Shown in pieces: positions 32,597-41,493 of a stretch of 64,000 bases of DNA. The position numbers and the translations under genes are program-made. Within the stretch, counting starts at the first letter, position 1; each line of letters starts with the position of its first letter. The notes beneath the pieces were generated by a model. It saw only the letters and a program-made list of their open reading frames with translations. It was not told the origin of the DNA and made no database searches. Origin of the DNA: Streptomyces bathyalis (GTDB taxonomy: Bacteria > Actinomycetota > Actinomycetes > Streptomycetales > Streptomycetaceae); NCBI RefSeq assembly GCF_015910445.1, contig NZ_CP048882.1, positions 5,329,501 through 5,393,500 of the forward strand. The letters run 5' to 3'.

Positions 32597-33931
32597 ATGA
32601 CCGATTTCGCCGGGCAGCGCACGCCGCGGTTCTCCGTCGACGTCTACCAGAACGAGTACCTGCCCGAGGGCGGGCAAGAGGTCAACGCGATCATCACCGT
32701 CACCGCGGGGGCCGGGGACCAGGCGCGGGGCACGCCCCTGCCGGCCGACGCCGTCCGTGGCGACGGCGAGGTCGTGATCATGATCGACTGCTCCGGCTCG
32801 ATGGAGTATCCGGGCTCGAAGCGTCGCAACGCGCGTGACGCCACCGCCGCCGCGATAGACACGCTCCACGACGGTGTCTCCTTCGCGGTCGTCGCCGGAC
32901 GGCACACCGCCGAGGAGGTCTACCCCGGAGGAGGCAGGCTGGCCGTCGCCGGTCCGGAGACCCGAGCGGGCGCGCGGAGCGCCCTGCGCGAGCTCCGCGC
33001 GGAAGGCGGAACCGCCATCGGCACCTGGCTCCGGCTCGCGGACAAGCTCTTCTCCACGCACGACGGCCCCGTACGGCACGCGATCCTCCTCACCGACGGG
33101 CGGAACGAGCACGAGGACCCGGAGAGCCTGAAGGCCGTACTCGACGCCTGCGCAGGCCGGTTCACCTGCGACGCGCGCGGTGTCGGCACCGACTGGGAGG
33201 TGGAGGAGGTCACGGGGATCGCCTCCGCGCTCCTCGGGTCCGCCGACATCGTCGCTCACCCGGAGAACCTGGCCGCGGACTTCACCGACATGATGGCGAA
33301 GGCGATGCGCAAAGAAGTCGCGGACGTTGCGCTGCGGTTGTGGACTCCTCAGGGCTCGAAGATCAAGTTCATCAAGCAGGTCGCACCCACCGTCGAGGAT
33401 CTGACGGCCCGCCGCACCGACGCCGGGCAGCACTCCGGTGACTATCCGACCGGCTCGTGGGGCGAGGAGTCCCGCGACTACCACGTGTGCGTCGAGGTGC
33501 CGGCGGCCGAGGTGGGGCAGGAGATGCTGGCCGCCCGCGCCGCGCTGACGCTCCCCGCACAGGACGGCGGACTTCCGCGGACCCTGGCACAGGGCCTGAT
33601 CCGGGCCGTGTGGACGGACGACCTGGTGGCGACGACCAGCATCGACGCTCAGGTCGCGCACTACACGGGCCAGGCCGAGCTCGCCGAGGCGATCAAGGAC
33701 GGCCTGGAGCGGCGCAAGGCAGGGGACGAAGCAGGCGCAACCGTACAACTGGGGCGGGCGGTGCAGCTGGCCGACGCTTCCGGCAACGCAGATACTTCGA
33801 AGCTGCTTTCGAAGGTGGTGGACGTCATCGATGCCGCGAACGGTACTGTTCGGCTGAAGGCGAAGGTTGCCGACGCCGACGAGATGACGCTGCAGACGCG
33901 GTCCACGAAGACGGTCCGTGTGAAGAGGTGA
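32597..33931 (+). CDS. VWA-domain protein
   Basis: A 444-residue protein. A beta-rich N-terminus (TPRFSVDVYQNEYLPEGG) precedes a von Willebrand A domain with an intact MIDAS: VVIMIDCSGSM gives DxSxS, GGTAIGTWL the Thr, and ILLTDGRNE the second Asp. A beta-sandwich and a helical end follow (around ADASGNADTSKLLSKVVD). There is no signal peptide, so it acts inside the cell. ATG 32597 has AAGGAG upstream. It is bracketed by the phosphatase and FHA genes on the same strand. Known bacterial sets of this kind tie VWA metal-dependent binding to phospho-protein signalling; the target is unknown. Confidence 0.9.
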   Translation: MTDFAGQRTPRFSVDVYQNEYLPEGGQEVNAIITVTAGAGDQARGTPLPADAVRGDGEVVIMIDCSGSMEYPGSKRRNARDATAAAIDTLHDGVSFAVVAGRHTAEEVYPGGGRLAVAGPETRAGARSALRELRAEGGTAIGTWLRLADKLFSTHDGPVRHAILLTDGRNEHEDPESLKAVLDACAGRFTCDARGVGTDWEVEEVTGIASALLGSADIVAHPENLAADFTDMMAKAMRKEVADVALRLWTPQGSKIKFIKQVAPTVEDLTARRTDAGQHSGDYPTGSWGEESRDYHVCVEVPAAEVGQEMLAARAALTLPAQDGGLPRTLAQGLIRAVWTDDLVATTSIDAQVAHYTGQAELAEAIKDGLERRKAGDEAGATVQLGRAVQLADASGNADTSKLLSKVVDVIDAANGTVRLKAKVADADEMTLQTRSTKTVRVKR

Positions 33932-33993
33932 CAGAGCCCGCGAGGGCCGTACCGCAGGTACGGAAGCCAGAGCACAAGGGGGAGGCATTCACC

Positions 33994-35547
33994 ATGCCGA
34001 CTTGCCCGAACGGACACCAGTCGGCGGCCGACGACTGGTGCGAGGTATGCGGTCACCGCATGGCCGAATCGACATCCGCACCCGCCGGTGCGGTACCGCC
34101 GTCACCCTCGCCGCCGGTACCGGGAGGCGGTTACGGCTACCCCGGCCCGTCGGCCGCGCCGGGCGGGCAGAGTGCGCCCGGCGGCGGACCGGTCCCTCCA
34201 GGCCCCCCGCCTCAGGGTTACGGCTACCCCGGTCCCCAGACCGGCGGACCCGGCGGACCCGGCGGCCCGGCTCCCGGTGGCCCCGCTCCGGCCGGTCCCG
34301 GCGGTCCTGCTCCCCAGGCCCAGAGTGAGACGTGCCCGCAGTGCGGCAAGCCCCGTGAGGGGCAGGCACCCTTCTGTGACAACTGCCGCTACAACTTCCT
34401 GACGAACTCGCCGATGACGTACGTCCCGGCCGACCAGTCGCCGCAGCCGAACGCCTTCTCGCGTCCGGGCGTCCAGAACGACCCCGGTCCGCAGGGGCAG
34501 CCCGGCCCGCCTCCGCATCCGCCGGGGGCGCTGGGCCAGCAGGGACCTCCTCAGCAGCCGCCCGGGGCGCTGGGCCAGCAGGGTCCGCCTCCGCCTCCGC
34601 CGTTCCCGGGTGCTCCGTCACAGGGACAGCAGCAGCAGTACGACTTCGACGGCTCGAACCGTCCCTCCGAGGTCAACCGGCCCGCGGAGCCGCTGACTCC
34701 GGACCAGCCTCCGCAGGGGTTCGGCGGATATCCGGGCCAGGGCCAGGGGCAGGGTCCCGGCCCCGGTGGTCCCGGTCCGGGCGGTCCCGGTCCGGGCGGT
34801 CCCGGCCCCGGCGGTCCGGGCCAGAGTCAGGGACAGGGCGCGCCCATGGCGCCGCCCGCGCCCGGTGGCCCGCAGCAGCCCTCGCCGCCGAGCGGCGACT
34901 GGGCGATCTCGCCTCCCGTCGCCCCGCCGCAGGAGCAGCAGCCGCCCGGTCCGCCGCCCTTCCAGGGCCCGGGCCAGGGTCAGGACTTCGGTCAGGGTCA
35001 GCCGCCCGGCCCGCCGCCCTTCCAGGGCCAGGACCACGGTCAGGGCCAGCCGCCCGGCCCGCCGCAGCAGCACCAGTTCCAGCAGCAGCCCGGAGCGGGC
35101 CTGCACGACCAGGGCCAGCAGATGCAGCCGCCCGGGCCGTCCGGTTCGTGGGTGGCCGTCATCGCGCCCGACCGCGAGTACTTCGCGGCGATGCTGGACC
35201 GCAGCGGCCCCGAGGCGTCGAACCTGAACCTGCCCGCGTACTCACCCGAGCAGCAACTCCCGCTCAGCGGCAACCAGATCACCATCGGCCGCCGGCGTCA
35301 CTCCACCGGTGAGGCGCCCGACATCGATCTGGCCCGTACGCCGGAGGACCCGGGTGTCTCGCACCAGCACGCCGTGCTGGTCCAGCAGCCCGACGGCAGC
35401 TGGTCGGTGGTCGATCAGGACTCGACGAACGGCACCACCATCAACGGCGCCGAGGATCCGATCCAGCCGTTCGTCCCGGTGCCCCTCAAGAGCGGCGACC
35501 GTGTCCACGTCGGGGCGTGGACGACGATCACGCTTCACCTCACCTGA
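33994..35547 (+). CDS. FHA-domain protein with zinc ribbons and Pro/Gly/Gln-rich linker
   Basis: A 517-residue protein. It starts with a short zinc ribbon (CPNGHQSAADDWCEVCG), has a second one near residue 112 (CPQCGKPREGQAPFCDNC), then a long disordered run rich in Pro, Gly and Gln with four PGPGG units. The C-terminal FHA domain has the phospho-Thr-binding elements ITIGRR, SHQHAVL, DQDSTNGTTING and the closing GDRVHVG. It should read phospho-threonine marks in partner proteins. ATG 33994 follows GGGGGAGG. It is the last gene of the signalling set and ends at a strong hairpin. Confidence 0.92.
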   Translation: MPTCPNGHQSAADDWCEVCGHRMAESTSAPAGAVPPSPSPPVPGGGYGYPGPSAAPGGQSAPGGGPVPPGPPPQGYGYPGPQTGGPGGPGGPAPGGPAPAGPGGPAPQAQSETCPQCGKPREGQAPFCDNCRYNFLTNSPMTYVPADQSPQPNAFSRPGVQNDPGPQGQPGPPPHPPGALGQQGPPQQPPGALGQQGPPPPPPFPGAPSQGQQQQYDFDGSNRPSEVNRPAEPLTPDQPPQGFGGYPGQGQGQGPGPGGPGPGGPGPGGPGPGGPGQSQGQGAPMAPPAPGGPQQPSPPSGDWAISPPVAPPQEQQPPGPPPFQGPGQGQDFGQGQPPGPPPFQGQDHGQGQPPGPPQQHQFQQQPGAGLHDQGQQMQPPGPSGSWVAVIAPDREYFAAMLDRSGPEASNLNLPAYSPEQQLPLSGNQITIGRRRHSTGEAPDIDLARTPEDPGVSHQHAVLVQQPDGSWSVVDQDSTNGTTINGAEDPIQPFVPVPLKSGDRVHVGAWTTITLHLT

Positions 35548-35574
35548 CGGGCACGTCCCGGGCCTGTTCGTCTT

Positions 35575-35609
35575 GCCCCCGTCCCGCCCGTCCGCGGCGG
35601 GACGGGGGC
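35575..35609. terminator. Perfect bidirectional hairpin between convergent operons
   Basis: Fourteen bases, GCCCCCGTCCCGCC, are mirrored exactly by GGCGGGACGGGGGC around a 7-base loop. It lies between the FHA gene (plus) and the kinase gene (minus), so it probably stops transcription from both sides. Confidence 0.85.
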
Positions 35610-35647
35610 GTGTCTCGGGCCTGGCCTGCCTGTTCCGGTGCGGGCGT

Positions 35648-36640
35648 TCACTCGTACTGGCTCCGCAGGCGGGCGTGCGCCTGCGGTGGTGCGCCGATCT
35701 CGTCGAGGCCGAGGAGCGCCGACCCCAGGACCGGCGGTGCCGTGACCACCTGAGGCGTCGCCTGCGGTGCGCGCCTTGCCAGTTCGTGTGTGAGGTGGTC
35801 GTGCAGCAGCGGGTGGCGGGCCGCCGCGACGCTGCCACCGAGGAAGACCGGCGTCGCGGTCTCGAGCAGCCCGAGGCGCGTCAGGCTGACCTCGATCATC
35901 GAGACGAGCTCGTCCGCCTGCCGCTCGACGAGCGCGCGGGCGACCGCGTCGCCGGCGGAGGCCGTCTCGAAGAGGATCGGGGTGATCTCGTGCATGCGCC
36001 TACGGGGCAGATCGCCCAGGTGCAGGGCCTCGATCAGCGCGTGCATCGAGGTCAGCCCGTAGTGCCAGGGCAGTTCCCGCGCGAGGCGCGTGGCCTCGCC
36101 GCGTCCGTCCTCCGCGCGCGCCGCGAACCAGACGGCCTCGGCCGCGAGTCCACCGCCACCGCCGAAGTCGCCCGAGAGCCGGCCCAGGGCGAGGAAGCGG
36201 TGGGTGGCGCCCTCGCCGTCCTGGCCCGCGCAGTTGACGCCCGCGCCGCAGACGACCGCCACCCCGTGCCGGACGGAACCGTCGTCCGGCAGCCCGGCCC
36301 GCAGGATGGCGAAGGTGTCGTTGGCGACGTACGTGCTGCGGCCCCAGCCCCGTTCCGTCAGGGCCGCCGTCAACTCGTTCTCCTCGCGCGGCAGATCGGC
36401 GTTGGCCAGGCATGCCGAGACATGCGCGACCGGCTGCCCGGCCGCGGCGCCCGCCTCGGCGAGGGCTGTGCCGACCGGCACCCCGAGGGCGTCCACCGCG
36501 GCCTTCACACCCATGGCCTGCGGATGGAAGCCGCCGCCGCGCCCCCTGCCCAGCACGGCGCCGCCGACATCGACCACCGCCACGTCGGTCTTGGTGTTGC
36601 CCGCGTCGATCGCGAGGCAGGCCGAGGTGCTCAGGCCCAC
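35648..36640 (-). CDS. BadF/NagK-type sugar kinase (probable N-acetylglucosamine kinase)
   Basis: A 330-residue ASKHA-fold kinase. The phosphate-1 loop is CLAIDAGNTKTDVAVVDVGG. Adenosine and phosphate-2 motifs appear as VAVVCGAGVNC and RLSGDFGGGG. PVFLGGSVAAARHP is the C-terminal adenosine motif. BadF/BcrA-type members with this layout usually phosphorylate N-acetylglucosamine or similar sugars. The start is GTG 36640; its first bases overlap the end of the GH4 gene by 10, pointing to coupling. It is the last gene of a regulator-glycosidase-kinase operon, in which the kinase may act on sugar freed by the glycosidase. The exact sugar is inferred. Confidence 0.85.
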   Translation of the reverse strand: MGLSTSACLAIDAGNTKTDVAVVDVGGAVLGRGRGGGFHPQAMGVKAAVDALGVPVGTALAEAGAAAGQPVAHVSACLANADLPREENELTAALTERGWGRSTYVANDTFAILRAGLPDDGSVRHGVAVVCGAGVNCAGQDGEGATHRFLALGRLSGDFGGGGGLAAEAVWFAARAEDGRGEATRLARELPWHYGLTSMHALIEALHLGDLPRRRMHEITPILFETASAGDAVARALVERQADELVSMIEVSLTRLGLLETATPVFLGGSVAAARHPLLHDHLTHELARRAPQATPQVVTAPPVLGSALLGLDEIGAPPQAHARLRSQYE

Positions 36641-37923
36641 GCCAGGTACTCCCGGTTGTGGGCGAGAAGCCGGTCGGTCAGGGCCTCGGCGCGGTCGTAC
36701 TGCCCGATCAGCGGGTGCGCCAGCAGCGCCTTGAAGACCCGCTCGCGTCCGCCGTGCAGTGCCGCGTCCAGCGCCAGGTCCTCGTACGCGGTGACGTGCG
36801 AGATCAGTCCGGCCTGTACCGGGCCGACGGCCGGCGCGGACAGCGGTACGGCGCCTTCGCGGCCGACCCGGGCGGGCACCTCGACCACCGCGTCGTCGCG
36901 CAGGAAGGGCAGCGTGCCCTCGTTGCGCACGTTGACGACCTGCACGCTCGAACCCGGGCTCCCGTCCCCTTGCTGCCCGCCGGAGGTGCCCAGCAGGGCC
37001 GCGGCCAGCGCGACCGCCGCCTCCGAGTAGAAGGCCCCGCCGCGCTTGCCGAGCAGGTCGGGCTTCCGGGTCAGCGCGGGATCGCCGTACATCTTCAGCA
37101 GCTCCCGCTCCATTTCGGCGACTTCCTCGGCGCGCGAGGGCTTCGTACGCAGCTCCTCGACGGTCTCGTCGTGCGCGTAGAAGTAGCGCAGGTAGTACGA
37201 CGGGAAGACGCCGAGCGTGTCCAGCACGCGGCGCGGCATCCTCAGTTGCAGCGCGAAGGCGTCGGCGTGCTCGTCGAGCAGCCGCGGGAGGACGTCCGTG
37301 CCGTCGGGGCCGCCGATCCGAACGCCCAGTTCCCACGTGAGGTGGTTGAGCCCGTAGTGGTCGAGGTGGACCTCCTCGGGGGCCACCCCCAGCAGTCCGG
37401 CGAACTTGCGCTGGAGATTGATCGCCATGTTGCACAGCCCGAGCGCCTTGTGACCGGCCTGGAGCAGGGCGCGGGTGACGATGCCCACGGGATTGGTGAA
37501 GTCGATGATCCAGGCGTCAGGGCTGGTGCGCCGCACCCGTTCGGCGATGTCGAGCACGACGGGCACGGTGCGCAGGGCCTTGGCGAGTCCGCCCGCGCCT
37601 GTCGTCTCCTGCCCGACGCATCCGCACTCCAGCGGCCATGTCTCGTCCTTGTGCCGTGCCGCCTGGCCTCCGACGCGCAGCTGGAGCAGCACGGCGTCGG
37701 CACCGGCAGTCCCCAGGTCGACATCGGATGTGGCGGTAACCGTCGCCGGGTGGTCCTGCGCGGCGAAGATCCGGCGGGCCAGGCCGGCCACCAGCTCCAG
37801 CCGGTCCGCCGCCGGATCGATGAGCACCAGCTCGCGGACGGGGAGCGTGTCGCGCAACCGCGCGAATCCGTCGATGAGTTCGGGCGTGTAGGTGGAGCCG
37901 CCGCCGACCACTGCGATTCTCAT
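36631..37923 (-). CDS. GH4 family 6-phospho-beta-glucosidase-like enzyme
   Basis: A 430-residue enzyme of glycoside hydrolase family 4, which uses NAD+ and Mn2+ in an oxidation-elimination mechanism. The dinucleotide site is RIAVVGGGSTYTPELI, followed by the acid LVLIDP. LRVGGQAARHKDETWPLE and CVGQETTGAGG are family runs. The metal Cys and His are in GLCNMAI and DHYGLNHLTW. VNVRNEGTLPFL closes the active site. The motif pattern is closer to 6-phospho-beta-glucosidases than to alpha-galactosidases of the family. ATG 37923 is preceded by AGGA. It lies 24 bases after the ROK regulator gene on the same strand. No PTS gene is in view to supply a phosphorylated disaccharide. Confidence 0.92.
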   Translation of the reverse strand: MRIAVVGGGSTYTPELIDGFARLRDTLPVRELVLIDPAADRLELVAGLARRIFAAQDHPATVTATSDVDLGTAGADAVLLQLRVGGQAARHKDETWPLECGCVGQETTGAGGLAKALRTVPVVLDIAERVRRTSPDAWIIDFTNPVGIVTRALLQAGHKALGLCNMAINLQRKFAGLLGVAPEEVHLDHYGLNHLTWELGVRIGGPDGTDVLPRLLDEHADAFALQLRMPRRVLDTLGVFPSYYLRYFYAHDETVEELRTKPSRAEEVAEMERELLKMYGDPALTRKPDLLGKRGGAFYSEAAVALAAALLGTSGGQQGDGSPGSSVQVVNVRNEGTLPFLRDDAVVEVPARVGREGAVPLSAPAVGPVQAGLISHVTAYEDLALDAALHGGRERVFKALLAHPLIGQYDRAEALTDRLLAHNREYLAWA

Positions 37924-37946
37924 GTCGTCCTGCAGTCCCTTCAGCT

Positions 37947-39191
37947 TCAGCGTGAGGTGTCGAACACTTCGTCACGGGTCGCGGCCAGCGCGCTCTCCAA
38001 CGCCCCGTGCAGCACGGGTTCGCCGGTGACCGTGCCGAGCCTCAACGCCGGCCTGGGCACGGCGAGTTCGGCCAGTTCGTCCTGTACGAGCCGCCGCAGC
38101 CGTTCCCCGCCTGCGGCGAGCACGCCCCCGGCCAGGACGATCAGCTGCGGATCGAGGACCGCGACCATCGACGCGAGCCCTACAGCGGTTCCCGTGGCGA
38201 GGCGGCGCAGCAGTTCGGCGTGCGGGCCGCTCCCGTCGTCTCCCTCGTCCGCTGGGCCGTCCACGGCCGACGCGGCGCTCGCGACCAGAGCGGCGGCGTT
38301 CGCGTGCAGGGAGCCGTCCGGGTCGTGGGGCAGGCCCAGCTCGCGTGCCCAGCGCAGCACGGCGCCGGCGCCCGCGAGTTCCTGGAAGCCGCCGCTGTTG
38401 TACCGCGCCGGGTCGCGTACGAGAGGCGTGCCGGGCACCGGGAGGAAACCGACCTCGCCCGCGCCGCCGGTCCGGCCGCGGTGCAGCCGGCCGCCGATGA
38501 CGAGCGCGGCACCGATGCCCTCCTCGTTCCACAGCAGGACGAAGTCGTCGTGCCCTCCGCCCGCACCCAGCCGTTGCTCCGCGACGGCGACGAGATTGAC
38601 GTCGTTCTCGTACCCGAGGGGCATCGGCAGCGCGGCGGCCATCTCCTCCAGCAGCGTGGGGGAGTGCCAGCCCGGCAGATGCGAGGCGTAGCGCAGCCGC
38701 CCGGTGCCGGGGTCGAAGGCGCCGGGTGTGCCGATGACGGCGCGGCGCAGGCCGGAGGTGTCGACACCGGCGGCCGCGGCGGCTCCCTCGACGGCCCGCA
38801 GGACGAGCTCGGGCGGTGCGGGTCTCGGACCGTCCTGTGGCCGGGCGGGGGTGGGCAGTTCGCAGGTGCCGGTGACGCGGCCGGTGATGTCGGCGACGCC
38901 GGCGAGGACACGGGCCGTGGTGACGTCCACCCCTGCGACGTGGGCCGCTTCGCCGTTGACGGCGTACAGCTGGGCGTTGGGACCGGGGCGGCCCTCGCTC
39001 CTGCCGGTGACGACGACGAGGCCCGCCGCCTCCAGCCGGGCCAGCAGTTGTGAGGCCGTCGGCTTGGACAGCCCGGTCAGCTCTCCGATGCGCCCGCGGG
39101 AGAGGGGGCCCTCGGCGAGCAGCAGATCGAGGGCGGCCCGGTCGTTCATCGCGCGCAGTACCCGCGGGGTCCCCGGCCTCGTACCGGCCAT
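37947..39191 (-). CDS. ROK-family transcriptional regulator
   Basis: A 414-residue repressor-type ROK protein. The N-terminal winged helix-turn-helix reads LSRGRIGELTGLSKPTASQL. The sugar-binding ROK domain has VAGVDVTTARVLAGVADITG, GTPGAFDPGTGRLRYASHLP and ENDVNLVAVAEQRLGAG. The usual ROK zinc cluster (CxCGxxGC) is not seen; the region is GRTGGAGEVGFLPV, so metal binding is probably lost. It is first in an operon with GH4 and the sugar kinase and should respond to their substrate. A GGAAG-C-CTTCC inverted repeat 37 bases upstream of its ATG is a candidate autoregulatory operator. Confidence 0.92.
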   Translation of the reverse strand: MAGTRPGTPRVLRAMNDRAALDLLLAEGPLSRGRIGELTGLSKPTASQLLARLEAAGLVVVTGRSEGRPGPNAQLYAVNGEAAHVAGVDVTTARVLAGVADITGRVTGTCELPTPARPQDGPRPAPPELVLRAVEGAAAAAGVDTSGLRRAVIGTPGAFDPGTGRLRYASHLPGWHSPTLLEEMAAALPMPLGYENDVNLVAVAEQRLGAGGGHDDFVLLWNEEGIGAALVIGGRLHRGRTGGAGEVGFLPVPGTPLVRDPARYNSGGFQELAGAGAVLRWARELGLPHDPDGSLHANAAALVASAASAVDGPADEGDDGSGPHAELLRRLATGTAVGLASMVAVLDPQLIVLAGGVLAAGGERLRRLVQDELAELAVPRPALRLGTVTGEPVLHGALESALAATRDEVFDTSR

Positions 39192-39227
39192 CTGTGCTCT
39201 GCCTCCGGCCTCGGGCCGCCACTGTTA

Positions 39228-39238
39228 GGAAGCCTTCC
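39228..39238. promoter_or_regulatory. Candidate ROK operator
   Basis: GGAAG-C-CTTCC, a perfect 5-1-5 inverted repeat, stands 37 bases before the ROK gene start, where the promoter of the ROK-GH4-kinase operon should be. Binding is inferred. Confidence 0.45.
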
Positions 39239-39331
39239 AATTTCCGGACCGTAGAGCCCCGGGCCACGTCACGTCAATGGAACGCCCGGCACGGTGCTGG
39301 CGGGAGGCCGTGGCCGGTGGCAGGCCGACTG

Positions 39332-40495
39332 CTACTTGCGGGCCTTCTGAAGCGGCACGCTCGCGCCGCCGGAGCGGTCACGGCCCGCGGTGCCGTCGCC
39401 GCTCTTCCCGGCGGCCGCGCCGCCGCCCGTGCCGGTGCCGCTCTCGGCCTGGGGGCCCGTCTCCGCGGCCTCGGCCGGCTCGACCGAGCGCAGCTCCTGA
39501 CCGGTGCTCTTGATGCCCCTGCGGTCCAGCGCCTGCTTGATGCGCCAGCGCAGCTCGCGCTCCACACTGAGCGCCTTGCCCGGCATGGTCTTCGCCGTGA
39601 CCCGTACGACCATTTCCTCGAGCGTCACGGAATCCAGGCCCAGCACCTCGACCGGCTCCCACAGCAGCTCGTCCCAGGGTTCGCTCCGGCCCAGCTCCTC
39701 GCCGACGTCGACGATCGCGTCCCGCACCTCGTCGAGGTTCTCGCCCGGGGCCACGCGCACGTCCACGGCGGCGGTCGCCCATCCCTGGCTGAGGTTGCCG
39801 ACGCGCTTGATCTCGCCGTTGCGGATGTACCAGATCTCACCGTTGTCGCCGCGCAGCTGCGTCACCCGCAGGCCGATCTCCAGGACCGTGCCGGAGATCT
39901 CACCGACGTCGACGCGGTCGCCCACGCCGTACTGGTCCTCCAGCAGCATGAAGATCCCCGCCAGCAGGTCCGTGACGACGTCGCGGGCACCGAAGCCGAG
40001 CGCGACGCCGGCGACACCGGCGCTGGCCAGCAGCGGAGCCAGGTTGATGCCGAGATCGGACAGGACCATCAGCAGCGCGGTGCCGATGATCACGAAGGAG
40101 GCGATGCTCCGCAGCACCGAACCGATGGCCTGGGAGCGCTGCCTGCGCCGCTCGCCGCTGACCAGCAGCCCGCGCAGCGCGTTGGCGCTGTCGGCGGCCT
40201 CGGCGCGGCGGTTCACGCGCTTGATCAGCCGGCTGATGGCACGGCGTATCACGTGCCGCAGCAGGATCGCGATGACCGCGATGAGCAGAATGCGCAGCCC
40301 GGCAGCCACCCACTCCGACCAGTTCTGCTCGATCCATCCCGCCGCCTCGGACGCCGAGTCGTGCGCGTCGTCGAGAGAGGGGGTGCCCTGACCGTCCCCC
40401 GTCCCGGCCCCCGCACGGTGGGTCCCCGCGAGGGCGGACGGGGTAGCAGCGCCGATCAGCCAGAACACAGCAGATCCTTCCGAGCGAGGAGCCAT
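39332..40495 (-). CDS. MscS-type mechanosensitive channel
   Basis: A 387-residue membrane protein. The first hydrophobic helix is GLRILLIAVIAILL and the second SFVIIGTALLMVL. The pore helix is PLLASAGVAGVALGFGARDV, followed by LLAGIFMLLEDQYGVGDRV and the beta domain (ISGTVLEIGLRVTQLRGDNG), which is the MscS core. The C-terminus ends in a Gly/Ala-rich tail of about 60 residues. The channel should release solutes on osmotic downshift. I chose ATG 40495 (behind GCGAGGA); a TTG two codons earlier is the alternative. It appears to be a single-gene unit. Confidence 0.92.
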   Translation of the reverse strand: MAPRSEGSAVFWLIGAATPSALAGTHRAGAGTGDGQGTPSLDDAHDSASEAAGWIEQNWSEWVAAGLRILLIAVIAILLRHVIRRAISRLIKRVNRRAEAADSANALRGLLVSGERRRQRSQAIGSVLRSIASFVIIGTALLMVLSDLGINLAPLLASAGVAGVALGFGARDVVTDLLAGIFMLLEDQYGVGDRVDVGEISGTVLEIGLRVTQLRGDNGEIWYIRNGEIKRVGNLSQGWATAAVDVRVAPGENLDEVRDAIVDVGEELGRSEPWDELLWEPVEVLGLDSVTLEEMVVRVTAKTMPGKALSVERELRWRIKQALDRRGIKSTGQELRSVEPAEAAETGPQAESGTGTGGGAAAGKSGDGTAGRDRSGGASVPLQKARK

Positions 40496-40813
40496 GACCA
40501 ACCCAGCGCCGGAGGCCCGCCGATGCGGGTTCCGGGCGCGGCAACCACACTAACGGCGCACGGCCTTCACAAGTGGCGGCGGCCGCGTCCGGGGGGCACC
40601 ATCCGGCCGCGGCGGGACCGGTTCGAGGCATGGTTCGCGACGTCTTGACTGCTCGGAAGCGGGGCAGAAGTTCAAGGGGGAGTCAGGGGGTGTGGTTGAA
40701 AACACTCTCAGGGCGTTACCCGGTCGTGGTGGCGGAATGACCAGGGCGCGGGCCACACTGAGAGCAGATCGTCCCGGCGCGAGCCACGCGCCGCAGACGT
40801 ACAAGGAGGCACC
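40496..40813. other. Divergent intergenic region, 318 bases
   Basis: No gene is seen. It holds the promoters of the MscS gene (left) and the HNH gene (right). TTGAAA near 40695 could be a -35 element for the latter, without a clear -10. Confidence 0.35.
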
Positions 40814-41353
40814 GTGCCGCATGTCCTGGTCCTCAACGCGTCGTACGAGCCGCTCGGTGTCGTACCGCTACGTCGCGCCCTCATCCTCGTGCTCAACGAC
40901 AAGGCCATCAGCATCGAGGAGTCGGGCGCCCTGATGCACAGCGCGACCCGCGTCATACCCGCCCCGAGCGTCGTCCGGCTGAAGCGCTTCGTGCGGGTTC
41001 CCTTTCGGGGCACTGTTCCGCTGACCCGCCGGGCGCTCTTCGCCCGCGACGGCGGCCGGTGCGCGTACTGCGGTGGTATCGCAACCAGCGTCGACCACGT
41101 CATTCCGCGCAGCCGCGGCGGACAGCACACCTGGGAGAACGTTGTGGCGGCCTGCCGCCGCTGCAACCACGTCAAAGCCGACCGGCACGTCGCCGAGATC
41201 GGCTGGCGGTTGCGCCATCAACCCGCGCCGCCGTCGGGCCTCGCCTGGCGGATCATCGGCACGGGACACCGAGACCCGCGCTGGATGCCGTACCTACAGC
41301 CATACGGCGCGGATGACGCCCTCGCCCGGATCGAAGGCAGAGCTACTGCCTGA
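40814..41353 (+). CDS. HNH endonuclease family protein
   Basis: A 179-residue protein. The N-terminal half (MPHVLVLNASYEPLGVVPLR) is typical of a widespread actinobacterial HNH family. The nuclease motif has CAYCGG, VDHVIPRSRGGQHTWEN and CRRCNH: two CxxC zinc knuckles around His and Asn. It probably cuts DNA in the cytoplasm, but its biological role is not known, and it has no partner methylase here. GTG 40814 follows a strong AAGGAGG. It appears monocistronic. Confidence 0.93.
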   Translation: MPHVLVLNASYEPLGVVPLRRALILVLNDKAISIEESGALMHSATRVIPAPSVVRLKRFVRVPFRGTVPLTRRALFARDGGRCAYCGGIATSVDHVIPRSRGGQHTWENVVAACRRCNHVKADRHVAEIGWRLRHQPAPPSGLAWRIIGTGHRDPRWMPYLQPYGADDALARIEGRATA

Positions 41354-41493
41354 GACCGGGCTTCGTTGTTCTCACGGCCGGGAAACGCCGCCGTGGGGCC
41401 GAGGCGGGCCGGCCGCAGCCGTGCCCGCCCGTCGCCGTGCCTGCCTTGTCCGGCGTCGCCGCGCCCGTCGTGGTGTCCGCCGGAGCCCCGGGG

